Shown: positions 19,713 to 29,731, counted from the stretch's first letter. The stretch: 64,000 nt of DNA from Streptomyces sp. MNU76 (GCF_020982545.1 NZ_JAJKLK010000030.1:1-64000); one strand, 5' to 3'. The notes: generated by a model not told the origin, from the letters alone. Translations and numbers: made by a program.

Positions 19713-21683
19713 TCAACGGCGGACGGGATCGGGCGGGCCGCTTACGACAGTCAGCGGGACCCCCTCGTCCGCCTTCCTGCCGTTCTTGCCCAGGGCCGCC
19801 CTCGGCCCCGTGAGGAGGTACGTCAGACCGAAGCCCGCACCCACCACCGCCGCCCCGCCCACCGCGTCCAGCACCCAGTGGTTGCCCGTCGCCACGATCG
19901 CCAGGACCGTGAAGAAGGGGTGCATCAGGCCGAGGACCTTCATCCACACCCTGGGGGCGACGATCGCGATCGTGAGCCCGCACCACAGGGACCAGCCGAA
20001 GTGCAGGGACGGCATCGCCGCGTACTGGTTGGTGAGTTCGGTCAGCCTGCCGTAGTCCGGGCGGGAGAAGTCCTGGACGCCGTGGATGGTGTCGATGATG
20101 CCGAGGCCGGGCATCAGCCGCGGCGGCGCCAGCGGGTAGAGGAAGAAACCGACGAGCGCGAGGACCGTGGTGAAGCCGATGGCCGTGCGGGCCCAGCGGT
20201 AGTCGGCGGGGCGGCGCCAGTAGAGGAGGCCGAGGACGGTCAGCGGGACCACGAAGTGGAACGAGGTGTAGTAGAAGTCGAAGAAGACCCGCAGCCAGCC
20301 GATCCCGACGACCGCGTGGTTGAACCAGTGCTCGACGTCGAGGAACAGGGCCTCCTCGACGGAGAGGATCTGCCGGGCGTGCTCCTCGGCCGAGGCCCTG
20401 CTGCCGGTGGCCTCCAGGCGGGTGCGCTGGTAGGCCGTGTACACGACGCGGATCAGCAGCAGTTCGAGCAGCAGGTTCGGCCGGGTGGCCACCCGGCGCA
20501 GCAGCGGCACCCAGCGGAGACGGGTCTCCGCCTTCGGGGCGTACTGCGTGGGGATCGGCGTCCCGTAGTACTCCGAAGTACGCGACAGAAACGGCACGAC
20601 GAGCGCGCAGGCGAGCGCCGCCAGCAGGACCACGTTGTCCCGTGCCGGGTGCAGGATCTCGACGTTCGGCACCATCATCTTCGCGGGCAGCGTCATCACC
20701 GAAACGACAGCGATCGGCCACAGGCAGCGCGACGATGCCTTCTTGCCGACCCGGCCGACCACTGCGAGCAGCACCCACAGCAGCTGGTGCTGCCAGGACG
20801 TGGGGGAGACGGCGACCACGACGCAGCCGGTGATCGCGACGGCGAGCAGCAGTTGTCCGTCGCGGGCGTAGTGGACGGCCCGTCGCATGCCGAACACGGC
20901 GACGGCGGCGGCCAGCGTGAGGAAGACGGCGATCTCCACCGGGCCGGTGAGGCCGAAGCGGAGCAGGGCGCCGTGCAGGGACTGGTTGGCGAGGTCGTCG
21001 GCCCGGCCACCGAGGCCGACACCGGCGAGATGGTGCACCCAGTAGGTGGTGGAGTCGTGCGGCAGCGCGGCCCAGGCGAGTGCGGTGGCCCCGGCGAACG
21101 TGATCGCGGTGCTCGCGGCGGCGCGCCGGCGGTCGGTGAGCCACAGCAGCACCACGAACAGCAGCACGGTCGGCTGAAGGGCCGCGGCGAGTCCGACGCA
21201 GACACCGCCGGCGCGCTCGCCCCGGACGAGGAAGCAGCCCACGAGCACGAGCAGGACGGGCAGGACACTGGTCTGGCCCAGGTACAGCGTGTCGCGCACC
21301 GGCAGCGACAGCATCAGCAGGGCCACGGCCACGGGGGCCGCGAGCAGGGCGGTGCGGCGGGTGACGGGCCCGGGCAGGGCACGGGCGGCAACCAGGCCGA
21401 GAGCCACCACCAGCAGCAGGGTGCCGAAGGTCCAGCCCCAGCCGAGGGCCTGTTCAGCCGCCGAGGTGAGGGGGTTGAGGTCGAGGCCGCCGAACGGGGT
21501 GCCGGTGAACCGGGTCAGGTCCATGAGCGCCTCATCGTTCGGTGTGTCCAGAGCGACGGCGATCTGCCGCACCGCCAGGACCGCGACGACCAGCCACAGC
21601 ACGGCTCGTACCGTCCCCCACCGGCCCGTCGCCCGACCGGTGCCTATGGCTTCGTCCCGTCCGCTCTGTTCCGCGTTCGCCAC
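19713..21683 (-). CDS. Polytopic membrane protein: GT87-like N-terminus with C-terminal PAP2 domain
   Basis: This 656-residue protein has more than a dozen membrane segments. The first two thirds resemble actinobacterial GT87-type polyprenyl-sugar transferase membrane domains (LWLVVAVLAVRQIAVAL, LYLGQTSVLPVLLVLVGCFL). The last third is a PAP2/inositolphosphorylceramide-synthase-like domain with PSLHFGWSLW and GNHWVLDAVGG at about residues 555-605, which carry the catalytic His residues. GTG 21683 is chosen because GGGAAGGA lies about ten bases upstream; an earlier frame opening adds a poorly conserved leader. A cell-envelope lipid or lipoglycan role is likely; the substrate is unknown. Confidence 0.8.
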   Translation of the reverse strand: MANAEQSGRDEAIGTGRATGRWGTVRAVLWLVVAVLAVRQIAVALDTPNDEALMDLTRFTGTPFGGLDLNPLTSAAEQALGWGWTFGTLLLVVALGLVAARALPGPVTRRTALLAAPVAVALLMLSLPVRDTLYLGQTSVLPVLLVLVGCFLVRGERAGGVCVGLAAALQPTVLLFVVLLWLTDRRRAAASTAITFAGATALAWAALPHDSTTYWVHHLAGVGLGGRADDLANQSLHGALLRFGLTGPVEIAVFLTLAAAVAVFGMRRAVHYARDGQLLLAVAITGCVVVAVSPTSWQHQLLWVLLAVVGRVGKKASSRCLWPIAVVSVMTLPAKMMVPNVEILHPARDNVVLLAALACALVVPFLSRTSEYYGTPIPTQYAPKAETRLRWVPLLRRVATRPNLLLELLLIRVVYTAYQRTRLEATGSRASAEEHARQILSVEEALFLDVEHWFNHAVVGIGWLRVFFDFYYTSFHFVVPLTVLGLLYWRRPADYRWARTAIGFTTVLALVGFFLYPLAPPRLMPGLGIIDTIHGVQDFSRPDYGRLTELTNQYAAMPSLHFGWSLWCGLTIAIVAPRVWMKVLGLMHPFFTVLAIVATGNHWVLDAVGGAAVVGAGFGLTYLLTGPRAALGKNGRKADEGVPLTVVSGPPDPVRR

Positions 21684-21874
21684 GCCCTGTCGTCCTTCCC
21701 GCCTGTTCGTCGCTTCATGGGGGCGCTTGCACCACACTCGTGGTGGACGCGGGCATCCCCCCGTGTCACGCGGGCCGGCCATGCCGCTGACCGCCTGTCC
21801 ACGACCCGGTGCAGAGATCCCGTCGATCATCTGCCGGTGATCCCGGCAACTGCCGATACGCCTGTTGCTCAGGT

Positions 21875-22642
21875 TCAGACCTGGTGGCGCATCAGGCCGA
21901 CCTGCTGTGCGGTCAGGAAAACGTCGGACCGGGTGTCCATGCCGCTCGCGATGCGGTGGGCGATGGGGCCCAGCTGGGATGCCTCGGTGATGGCGATGAG
22001 GTAGCGCAGCATGCCGCGTGCCTGAGCGGTGCGGTCGATGCCGCGGAAGCCGAGATCCCCGAGGCTGTTCTCGAGGCTGGACTGGCTCAGGTTGACGGAA
22101 GTCAGCGGCTGTTTCGCGACGCGGGCGAGGGTGTCGTAGCCCGCCTTGCCGAGGAACCAGTCGTCATCGCTGGCGTCGTCCCTGTGGGCGCAGTCGGAGG
22201 CGAGGTTCAGGACGATGTCGGCTGGGGTGTCGGAGAAGAACCGCACGACGCAGAAGTCGCTGAGCCGTACGACCGCATGCACCGTTGGGGTGTCGCTGCC
22301 ACAGCTGATCACGACGTCGGCGAAACCCCTGCACTCCGTTTCGTCGGGGATGACGGTGTCCACCCCGGTGTCGGCGTCGGGTGTGATGCGGCCCTTTGCG
22401 GAGGTCTCAGCGAGGTTCCGCAGATGGTCCAGCATGGCCAGATAGGCGCCCGAGCCCTGGTTGAGGTCCCAGTGGACCTGTGGGAAGTCGGCGTTCTTCC
22501 GGCCGTCGGCAGTCTCGGCGTCGGTCGTCATACGGTCCGCCGCCGTCGATGCGGATGTGTCGGCGCCCCCGAGCGGAAGAAAGATCACCAGAATCCCGAG
22601 CATGACGGAGAGGACGACTGTGATGACGACGCTGGTGGGCAT
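21875..22642 (-). CDS. Secreted or membrane-anchored ribosome-inactivating-protein-like protein
   Basis: An N-terminal hydrophobic helix (VVITVVLSVMLGILVIFLPL) is followed by about 210 residues with the layout of a ribosome-inactivating (rRNA N-glycosidase) domain: VHWDLNQGSGAYLAMLDHLR at the start, a FCVVRFFSDT strand, and a late helix ARGMLRYLIAITEASQLGPI. In active members that last helix carries a catalytic Glu and Arg (EAxR); here Glu is kept but the Arg position is Gln (EASQ), so activity is doubtful. ATG 22642 is preferred over GTG 22690 because CGGAG precedes it. The assignment rests on pattern recognition and is moderate. Confidence 0.5.
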   Translation of the reverse strand: MPTSVVITVVLSVMLGILVIFLPLGGADTSASTAADRMTTDAETADGRKNADFPQVHWDLNQGSGAYLAMLDHLRNLAETSAKGRITPDADTGVDTVIPDETECRGFADVVISCGSDTPTVHAVVRLSDFCVVRFFSDTPADIVLNLASDCAHRDDASDDDWFLGKAGYDTLARVAKQPLTSVNLSQSSLENSLGDLGFRGIDRTAQARGMLRYLIAITEASQLGPIAHRIASGMDTRSDVFLTAQQVGLMRHQV

Positions 22643-23048
22643 GGGGTGGGCTCCGGTGGTTCGACGTGCAGCGATCTTGCTCACGCTCACAGCCGGAAGG
22701 TTGTTTGGCAGGCCCCTTCTGCCGCCGCATACAACTCCGGAGCATCAGATTCGCACTATTCGTACCGATAGGGTCCTGATATGAGCTCGATACGGCTTCC
22801 GTCGCTGCTCGCCGGCTTCACCCCGACGGGGCGTCGCCGGACGCATGCAGTCGACGCGAGCGACGGGGCCGCGGAGCCCGCCACGTGCCTCGACTCCGGT
22901 ATGGACTGGCTCGGCTCGGTATCGACATCATGCGGAACATGTGGCGGGCGCCCAGGCCGGCCTGCCGGCGGCGACGACCCAGGCGCGGCAGCGTGCACCA
23001 GGGCTGCGGGACTGCCCGGCTGCTCTCTTGATCCGCGGCCGACGCGGA
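22643..23048. other. Intergenic stretch, nothing recognised
   Basis: About 400 bases between the RIP-like gene and the WD40 ATPase gene, both on the minus strand. No gene or clear hairpin terminator was found. Confidence 0.45.
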
Positions 23049-26000
23049 TCAGAGGCAGACCCGTCGATAGGGCCGGTCCGGAATGTGGGTCCGCCACTGC
23101 GCACGGGTCAGTTCCGTGTTCCCTGCACGGGAGCAGACGAGGGACACGGCTCGGTCAGGATCCACGACGTACCGCTGGAGCGGGACGTGCATGCCGCCCG
23201 CGTACAGCGTGGTGCTGTCCGGGCTGAAGGCGAGCGTGTGGATGCTCTCCCCAGGGGTGGGCAGGGAAGGGCCCAGGGGTTGTTGGGTCGCGACGTCCCA
23301 GAGTTGGACGGTGCCCCCGTCCCCGCCCACGGCGAGCGTGCTGCCGTCCGGACTGAACGCGAGAGCCGTGATTCTCTCGGCCGAGTCGGAGGACTGATCG
23401 ACGGGCCCCGGAAAGACATTCCTGAGGATGCCCGCTTGGTGCCGGAGGTCGCCGTCCCACAGGGCCACCCGCCCTGTCTCGTCGCCGGCCGCCATGGTGG
23501 AGCCGTCGGGGGCGAAGGCGATCGCTCCGATGTCGTCGTGCTGGACGAGGTCGTGGGCGTGGGACCGGTTCCCTCGGACCAGACGGTTGTCTGTCACGAG
23601 GAGCCCGCCGTCCGGGCTGACGGCCAGATGACCGCCGCCCGGGCCGGGCAGGAGCGCCGTCCTCCGCTGCCGCGTGGTGTCCCACTTCTCGTTGACGAAG
23701 CCGTCCAGGGTTCCGCGTGCGGTGAGGAGCGTACGGCCGCCCGGTCCCAGGGCGACCGCGTTGGTGGACGCCGCGGCCGTCGTCGTGGCCACGTCCACCG
23801 TGCTCTTCGTGCGCCCAGCGGTCAGATCCCAGACGGTCAGACGCTGGGGAGCCGTCTCCACACCGGGGACGGAGACCCCGTACACGAGCGCGCGACTGTC
23901 GGGGCTGAACGCCAGCAGAGGTTGCGTGAGGTGGATGGGATTGGCCAGCTCGCGGTTGAGGGGGACAGGAAGTGTCGAGGGCGGCAGAGTGCGCAGCACC
24001 CTGCCGTCGCGAGTGTTCCGGAGCTGGAAGACGTAGTGGTCACCGATGCGTTCGGCGGTGGCGAGCGTCCTGCCGTCGGGGCTGAGCCGCATGCCGGTGA
24101 GCGGCCTGGTGCGCCATGCACGGGTGAGCGTGGTGGTGAGGTCGAGGGTGTGAACCGTGCCGCCTTCGAGGTACCGCAGCAGCGGCCGCGAGGGGTCCCA
24201 GCCGAGATCGGACAGCGACTCGTTGTTCAGGGAGTGCCGGAAAACGGGCGTGGCGGGCGTGGACAGCCGCCACACTCTGACCTCCTGGCCACCGCCGGTC
24301 GCCAGGAACGAGCCGTCCGGACTCATGACGGCACGGTAGGCGCCGGGATCCCTGAGGTCGGCGAGCCGGCGCCCCGACGCGGTGTCCCAGACCCGCGCCC
24401 GGTCCCCGGTGAGGGCGAGGAGCCGGCCGTCGGCCAGGGTGAGGGACGTGCGGTCGCCACAGACGCCGCGAGCACTCGTCCAGGCACCGGCCCGGACGTT
24501 GCGCGTGGCGGTGTCCCAGACCTGCGGGGCCTTGCCGCTCGGGCAGACGGCCAACAGCCGGCCGTCGTCGGCCGCCGCGTCGGCGAGTCCCGCCCTCCCC
24601 GCCGACGGGGTTCGGAAGACCGGACGGCCGTCCGTCAGGGAGCGGAGCTCGGCCCGGGCGTCGCCCGAAGTCCACACCAGGTAATGCCGACCACTGGCTC
24701 CGAACCTCACGACGTCCGTGGGCGACATGGGGGCTCCGATCCAGCGCCTCGCGCGGGTGTCCCACAGTCGTCGTATCCCTTCGGCGCTCAGGATGGCGAG
24801 CACCCGGCCGCCGGGCGTTGCGCCCAGCACCATTCCCTGAGGTGCCGGCCCCGAGGCAATGCGTCGGTGCGTATCGACATCCCATGTCCGCCAGGTTCCC
24901 CCCTCGACGCTGAGCAGCGAGCGCCCGGAATCGTCCAGCAACCGCTCGGGGGTGGAGCCGGGCGCCGGATCGGTGAAGGTGCCCAGTTCGCGCTGGGCCA
25001 GTGCGCCGAGGAGGGCATGGCGGGACTCCGGCAGCGGGGACGTGCGCCATGCGGCGACGCCGAGCAGCATCGCGGTGCGCGGGTCGGAGGTGCGCAGCGC
25101 GTCGGCGACCGCGGCCACCCGGCGGGCCGCTGTGTCGGTGGTCTGCTTCTCGCTGTCCTGACGCAGTCGTACGGCGGTCAGGCCGACGACCAGGGCCACC
25201 GCCAGCAGGGCGCAGAGCGAGGCCGTGAGCGTGCGGCTGCGGCGGCGGGCCCGGGTGGCGGCCCGCTCCTCCGCCGCCCGCTGCTCCGCCGCGGCGACCA
25301 GGAAGGCCGTCTCCTCCGACGTCAGACCGTCGTCGTCCGCGAACAGTTCCTCGGCCCGCGCCAGGCGGGTGCCCCGGTAGAGGGTGCCCGGGTCGCGGTC
25401 GTGCTCCAGCCAGGTGCGGGCGGCGTCGGTCAGTTGCCGGTGGTGGCGCAGCCGCTCCCGGTCCGCCTCGATCCACTCGCGCAGCCGCGGCCAGCAGGAG
25501 ATGAGCGCCTCGTGGGCGAGCTGCACTCCGTCGTCGTCTGTGGTCAGCAGCCGGGCCCGGGTCAGCCGCCCGGCGACGGCCCGCACGTCGGGGTCCTCCC
25601 ACCCGTCCATCTCCGCCCAGGTGAGCGGGCGACGGGTGTCGGCGTTGCCCTGCCCGGGCTCGACCATTCGCAGCAGCAGGTGCCGGGCCGCGCGCGCCTG
25701 CGCCGGTGAGAGTTCCCCGTGCGCCTTCTCGGCGCTGGCCGCGATCGCGCCGCGCACCCCGCCGGCCGCCTCGTACGCGGCGAGGGTCAGCATCCGTCCC
25801 TTACGGCGCCGCCAGGTCTCCAGCAGGGCGTGGGACAGCATCGGCAGTCCGCCGGGCTCGTCGAGCACGTCCTCGACGATCCGCGCGGTCAGCGTCCGCT
25901 CCACGATGAGCCCGGCGGCCTGCGCGGGACCGATCACCGCCTCACGCAGCCCGTCCGCGGTCATGGGCCCGACCAGGAGCCCGCTGCCGTGCAGGGCCCC

Positions 26001-26765
26001 CGCCAGCCGCGGGTGCTCGGCGCAGCGAGCGTAGAAGTCGGACCGTACGGCGATGAGCACGCGCAGCCGGCTTCCCGGTTCGCGCGCGGCGAGCAGGAGC
26101 TCGAGGAAGCGGTCCCGCTCCGCGCGCTCGCGGCAGAGGGTGAAGACCTCCTCGAACTGATCGACCACCACCCAGCACTCAGGATCGGCGGCTTCAGGTG
26201 TCAGCAGATGACCGTAGGTGGTGGCGGGCCGGTCTCCCGGAGTGAGGATCCGGAGCACCGCCGCACGTCCCTGCTGCGCGATCTTCTCCTGTAGCAGCGG
26301 AATCAGACCGGCCCGCAACAGGGAGGACTTGCCGCTGCCGGACGCTCCGAACACCACCGCGAAGGGGGACCCGCACGCCAGCTCGCTCAGCTCGTCGATC
26401 AGCCGGTCCCGGCCGAAGAACAGCTCACGGTGGTCCGCCTCGAAGCGCGCGAGGCCGCGATAGGGCGGGGTGGCGTCGGCGTCCTCCTGCCGCTCCTCAC
26501 CTGCCAGCGCCTCGGCCTCCGCCCACCGTGCCTCCCAGGCCTCGGGGTCGGCGCCGCAAGCCCGGACGTACGCCTGGAGCACGGCCAACGACGGCAGTCG
26601 CTCGCCGCTCGCGGCCTTCGCCAGGGTCGTCACCGAGAAGCCGGCCTTCTCCGCCAAGGCCCGGTACGACACGCCACCCGCCGAACGGCGCAGCTCCCGG
26701 AGATCATGAGCGAGTCGCTGCACCGGACCGGCCGCCGGGTCGACCGGGAGTTCGGGACGCCCCAT
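23049..26765 (-). CDS. XRE-HTH, nSTAND NTPase and WD40-repeat protein
   Basis: This multidomain signal-transduction ATPase has about 1238 residues. Residues 28-72 form an XRE-like helix-turn-helix (VSYRALAEKAGFSVTTLAK). A STAND-type P-loop NTPase follows, with Walker A GASGSGKSS (140-148) and Walker B CWVVVDQFEE (near 200). A single membrane helix (LTASLCALLAVALVVGL, near 510) precedes about 600 residues of WD40 repeats (for example ITALAFSPDGSTLAVGGDG, VQLWDVATQQPLG). Streptomyces encodes many such proteins; a ligand bound by the propeller would trigger ATP-dependent oligomerisation. The true start is ATG 26765, with AGAGG upstream. It is a single-gene unit. Confidence 0.9.
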   Translation of the reverse strand: MGRPELPVDPAAGPVQRLAHDLRELRRSAGGVSYRALAEKAGFSVTTLAKAASGERLPSLAVLQAYVRACGADPEAWEARWAEAEALAGEERQEDADATPPYRGLARFEADHRELFFGRDRLIDELSELACGSPFAVVFGASGSGKSSLLRAGLIPLLQEKIAQQGRAAVLRILTPGDRPATTYGHLLTPEAADPECWVVVDQFEEVFTLCRERAERDRFLELLLAAREPGSRLRVLIAVRSDFYARCAEHPRLAGALHGSGLLVGPMTADGLREAVIGPAQAAGLIVERTLTARIVEDVLDEPGGLPMLSHALLETWRRRKGRMLTLAAYEAAGGVRGAIAASAEKAHGELSPAQARAARHLLLRMVEPGQGNADTRRPLTWAEMDGWEDPDVRAVAGRLTRARLLTTDDDGVQLAHEALISCWPRLREWIEADRERLRHHRQLTDAARTWLEHDRDPGTLYRGTRLARAEELFADDDGLTSEETAFLVAAAEQRAAEERAATRARRRSRTLTASLCALLAVALVVGLTAVRLRQDSEKQTTDTAARRVAAVADALRTSDPRTAMLLGVAAWRTSPLPESRHALLGALAQRELGTFTDPAPGSTPERLLDDSGRSLLSVEGGTWRTWDVDTHRRIASGPAPQGMVLGATPGGRVLAILSAEGIRRLWDTRARRWIGAPMSPTDVVRFGASGRHYLVWTSGDARAELRSLTDGRPVFRTPSAGRAGLADAAADDGRLLAVCPSGKAPQVWDTATRNVRAGAWTSARGVCGDRTSLTLADGRLLALTGDRARVWDTASGRRLADLRDPGAYRAVMSPDGSFLATGGGQEVRVWRLSTPATPVFRHSLNNESLSDLGWDPSRPLLRYLEGGTVHTLDLTTTLTRAWRTRPLTGMRLSPDGRTLATAERIGDHYVFQLRNTRDGRVLRTLPPSTLPVPLNRELANPIHLTQPLLAFSPDSRALVYGVSVPGVETAPQRLTVWDLTAGRTKSTVDVATTTAAASTNAVALGPGGRTLLTARGTLDGFVNEKWDTTRQRRTALLPGPGGGHLAVSPDGGLLVTDNRLVRGNRSHAHDLVQHDDIGAIAFAPDGSTMAAGDETGRVALWDGDLRHQAGILRNVFPGPVDQSSDSAERITALAFSPDGSTLAVGGDGGTVQLWDVATQQPLGPSLPTPGESIHTLAFSPDSTTLYAGGMHVPLQRYVVDPDRAVSLVCSRAGNTELTRAQWRTHIPDRPYRRVCL

Positions 26766-27334
26766 CGGTGAAGCCTCTTTCGCGTACACAGGAAACAACA
26801 AACTGATCAGCAGCCAAGGTACTTTTCGCCTCCCGCGGGCGAAAACCCTTTCCGACTGTGACGTTCACCTGTGGCTCAGGGAGGCGGTGACGCTCGGAGG
26901 GGCTGACATCGGCCCCTGCCGGGCACCCTCGACAAGCGGCCCGCGCCGTGCCCATGCCCCTTTTGGATCTGCCTGGCCCCGGGCCGTCCGTCCGGCCGGG
27001 ACCGGTTCGTACGTGACCGCCGGATGCTGTCCGGCCGCCGCTACGGATGTCCCGGCGTCTCTGGGTGGCCGACGCACGGCAGGGCCTCGCCGACCGGACG
27101 CGGCTGGGCCGATCGCGCATCAGTCGAGGCCGGCTGAGGGGCCTTCCTGCCCGAGTGCCGGCCTCTCTTACCCGCACGTACCCCCGGGCGACGATGGCCG
27201 TCGCTGCCATCGCCACCGCGGGCGTACCACTCGTCCGCCCCCGGCCGAGTTCCGCAACGTGTCCACGGCTTCTCCCCGGCTGTACCCTGCCACAACCAGA
27301 GTTGCCCGCCCTGGAGCTCTGCGGGTCGTCCTTC
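26766..27334. other. Intergenic stretch between the nSTAND and aminopeptidase genes
   Basis: About 570 bases; no supported gene. The portion next to 26766 should hold the nSTAND promoter. Confidence 0.5.
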
Positions 27335-28903
27335 TCAACCCTGCGGAGCAGAGGACGGCAGGGGGTCGGCGCCGCCCTGCCGGAGTGTGGCCGCAGGTGC
27401 CTTGCAGGTCATGTCCTTCGTCGGCAGCTTGCCGGTGGTCAGGTAGGCCGTGGCCGTCTTGTCGGCGCACGTCTCCAAGCCGTAGACACCGTGCCCGACA
27501 CCTCCGGCGACCGTGACCATCTTCGCCCCCTTCATGACACGGCGCAGGCCCTGGCTGCTGGTCAGCGGCGTCTGGAAATCCCACTCGTACTGCAGGATCA
27601 ACGCGCCGACCTTGTTGTCGACCCTGGTGGCGGGCTCACTGCCTTGCTTCTTCCAGAAGGCACACGGCTTGATGTTGGACACGAAGTCGCCGTACACCGG
27701 GTACGCGGCCTTGTCCCGGATCGCGTCGCTGCGGTACTGCTCCGGATCACGCGGCCAGTCGCGCGTGTCGGCGCAGGCGATGGACCAGAATGCAGCCCCT
27801 TCGTTGTCCGAGGGCACGGCACGGCCGAACGACGGCTGAGCCTGCGGGCGTGCCTTGAAGTCCTGGCCGGAGAACGGAGCTCTGCCACCCGCAGCCTTCT
27901 TCACCTTGGCGATCCACTGGGCGGCGTCGCGCAGGTAGAAGAACCTGACGCGGCTCTCGGAGCGGATGTCGGCACCGGCCAGTGAGGCGCCCTCGAAGCG
28001 GATCGGCTCACGGTCCGCCCGGGCGACCAGGTCGTAGAACGTCTTGCGGACCGACTCGGGAGTGCTGCCCAGCTTGTACGTGGAGTTCCGGCGTGCAGTC
28101 CACTCGGCCCACCTGGCGAAGGCGGGCTCGGCGCCCTGCGCCCAGTCCTGGAAGACGCCGCGCCAGACCCGTGCCGGGTCGGCGGCGCTGTCCAGCACGA
28201 AGCGGTCGGTGCGCTCGGGGAACATCTGCGTGTAGACCGCGCCGAGGTAGGTGCCGTACGAGACCCCGAGGTAGGAGATTTTCTTCTCACCGAGCACGGC
28301 ACGGATCACGTCCATGTCCCGGGCGGTGTTGCGGGTGGTGATGTGCCCGAGCCTGTCGCCCTGCTTGGCGTAGCACTTCTCCGCGACGGTCCGGGCCCAC
28401 GTGACGTCCTTGGCGAAGGTCTCGGGCTTGTAGGGCCGCTCCCGGTTCTCCTCCTTGGACGTCAGACCACAACTGACGGGGGAGCTTTCACCGATGCCCC
28501 GCGGGTCGAAGCCCACGAGGTCGTACTTCCTCGTCACGGACTTCGGCAGGATGCTCGCCTCGTCCATCGGCATGGTGACGCCCTCACCGCCCGGGCCGCC
28601 CGGGTTGAGCAGGAGCACCCCGCGACGCTCGTTCTTGGTGCTCGTCCGCATCCTCGATATCGCGAGGTCGAGCGTCTTGCCGCCCGGCCGGCTGTAGTCG
28701 AGCGGAACCTTGATCCTGGCGCACTGGAAGGCGGCCGGCAGTCGATTGGCGCAACGGTGCCACGACGGCTTCTGCTGGAGGTACGGGTCGAGGGGATTGC
28801 CCGCGGCGGACGCCGTGGTGGGGGCCAGCACAGGCATCAGTGCGGGAACCAGGGTGGCGACGACGCCGGCCGCCAGGAGGGACGCCATTCGACTTCTTCG
28901 CAC
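27335..28903 (-). CDS. Secreted tripeptidyl aminopeptidase (alpha/beta hydrolase, TAP-like C-terminus)
   Basis: This extracellular serine peptidase of about 522 residues resembles Streptomyces Tap/SlpD/SlpE, which release N-terminal tripeptides. A signal peptide (VRRSRMASLLAAGVVATLVP, cleavage near ASAAG) is followed by an alpha/beta hydrolase fold: LLNPGGPGGEGV (oxyanion region), nucleophile GVSYGTYLG, Asp in LQYEWDFQTP and His in GGVGHGVYGLE. The C-terminal TAP-like region has the cysteines of the family (SIACADTRDW, NIKPCAFWKK, ETCADKTATAY). GTG 28903 starts the signal peptide and has GAGG about nine bases upstream. Confidence 0.92.
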   Translation of the reverse strand: MRRSRMASLLAAGVVATLVPALMPVLAPTTASAAGNPLDPYLQQKPSWHRCANRLPAAFQCARIKVPLDYSRPGGKTLDLAISRMRTSTKNERRGVLLLNPGGPGGEGVTMPMDEASILPKSVTRKYDLVGFDPRGIGESSPVSCGLTSKEENRERPYKPETFAKDVTWARTVAEKCYAKQGDRLGHITTRNTARDMDVIRAVLGEKKISYLGVSYGTYLGAVYTQMFPERTDRFVLDSAADPARVWRGVFQDWAQGAEPAFARWAEWTARRNSTYKLGSTPESVRKTFYDLVARADREPIRFEGASLAGADIRSESRVRFFYLRDAAQWIAKVKKAAGGRAPFSGQDFKARPQAQPSFGRAVPSDNEGAAFWSIACADTRDWPRDPEQYRSDAIRDKAAYPVYGDFVSNIKPCAFWKKQGSEPATRVDNKVGALILQYEWDFQTPLTSSQGLRRVMKGAKMVTVAGGVGHGVYGLETCADKTATAYLTTGKLPTKDMTCKAPAATLRQGGADPLPSSAPQG

Positions 28904-29203
28904 AGGGAGGACCTCGGGATCAGCGGGGTGGTATGCGCTGACCTTGCCGTGAAAAGGAGTTGGACGCATCCCTCGCATGACCAAAGGCTTCTCCGCACGC
29001 CAACGGGGTGCCCTCGTGCTGGTACCAGACGGTGTCCACTTCGCGGCCGTCCGGGAGGTTGTGGCGGGCCGGGCCTGGGGGCCGGGACGAAGGGGTAGGC
29101 GCGCAGCCATGCGAGGGAGAGGTCGAGTACGTGCCGTACGCGCCCGCTCACCGTCAGCCGCGATGAAGCGTCATCCTGCACAGCGGGAGGCGTGACAGAG
29201 GTG
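28904..29203. other. Intergenic stretch
   Basis: About 300 bases between the aminopeptidase and TerD genes, both on the minus strand. It probably holds the aminopeptidase promoter; nothing else was recognised. Confidence 0.45.
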
Positions 29204-29731
29204 CTACGAGGCATTGCCCATTTCAGCAGCGAAGACCACGGGGTCGCAGTTGAATCCTCGGACCATCTCGTGGAACTCCCAAGCCGAGGAGGTGGTCCGG
29301 GTGAACTCCGCTACGGTGGTGGCGCTGGCCCCGGCAACCTGTGCGAAGTCGTCCTTCAGCAGCTCCTCGTACCCCTCGACCACCAGCACCCCGGCGTTCG
29401 ATATGTCACCGAAGGTCTTGGGACCGCTGTCCTGGTGGATCGCCACGCCCACCACCACGCGTACGAGGGAGGAAGCCAGGCGACCGAATTCCAGAGTCAT
29501 CGCCTCGACATAGCCGAAACCCTGACCGGTTTGGCTGTGTCGGCTCATGTTGATGGTGCCGTCCGGTGAGCGGCTGTCGAAGTGGACGACGTACACGGGC
29601 CGCCCGTAGGGGGCGTCCGCCGCGTAGGTCGCGGCGATGATGTCGAGATGATGAGGCGGCTGATTCCAGGGACTTGGATCCCACTTCAACCGGACCTCGG
29701 CCTTACCCACTCCCTGGCTTCCACTGCGCAC
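29204..29731 (-). CDS. TerD-family (tellurium-resistance/calcium-binding-like) protein
   Basis: This cytoplasmic protein of 175 residues has the TerD beta-sandwich. Hallmarks are VRLKWDPSPWNQPPHHLDII, PVYVVHFDSRSPDGTINMSR (the Asp-rich metal-binding loop) and TGQGFGYVEAMTLEFGRL. TerD proteins bind calcium and take part in stress responses, not only tellurite resistance. GTG 29731 follows GGGAGAGG by about nine bases. No other ter genes are nearby, so it is an orphan copy. Confidence 0.85.
   Translation of the reverse strand: MRSGSQGVGKAEVRLKWDPSPWNQPPHHLDIIAATYAADAPYGRPVYVVHFDSRSPDGTINMSRHSQTGQGFGYVEAMTLEFGRLASSLVRVVVGVAIHQDSGPKTFGDISNAGVLVVEGYEELLKDDFAQVAGASATTVAEFTRTTSSAWEFHEMVRGFNCDPVVFAAEMGNAS

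Noticed and set aside
19680..22004. A 774-codon plus-strand frame opposite the PAP2 protein
   Set aside because: Composition is typical of a GC-rich shadow frame, while the opposite strand encodes clear membrane helices and PAP2 motifs.
22845..25709. A 954-codon open frame on the plus strand, antisense to the nSTAND-WD40 gene
   Set aside because: It is Gly/Arg/Val-rich low-complexity sequence with no domain, produced by the codon pattern of the real minus-strand gene.
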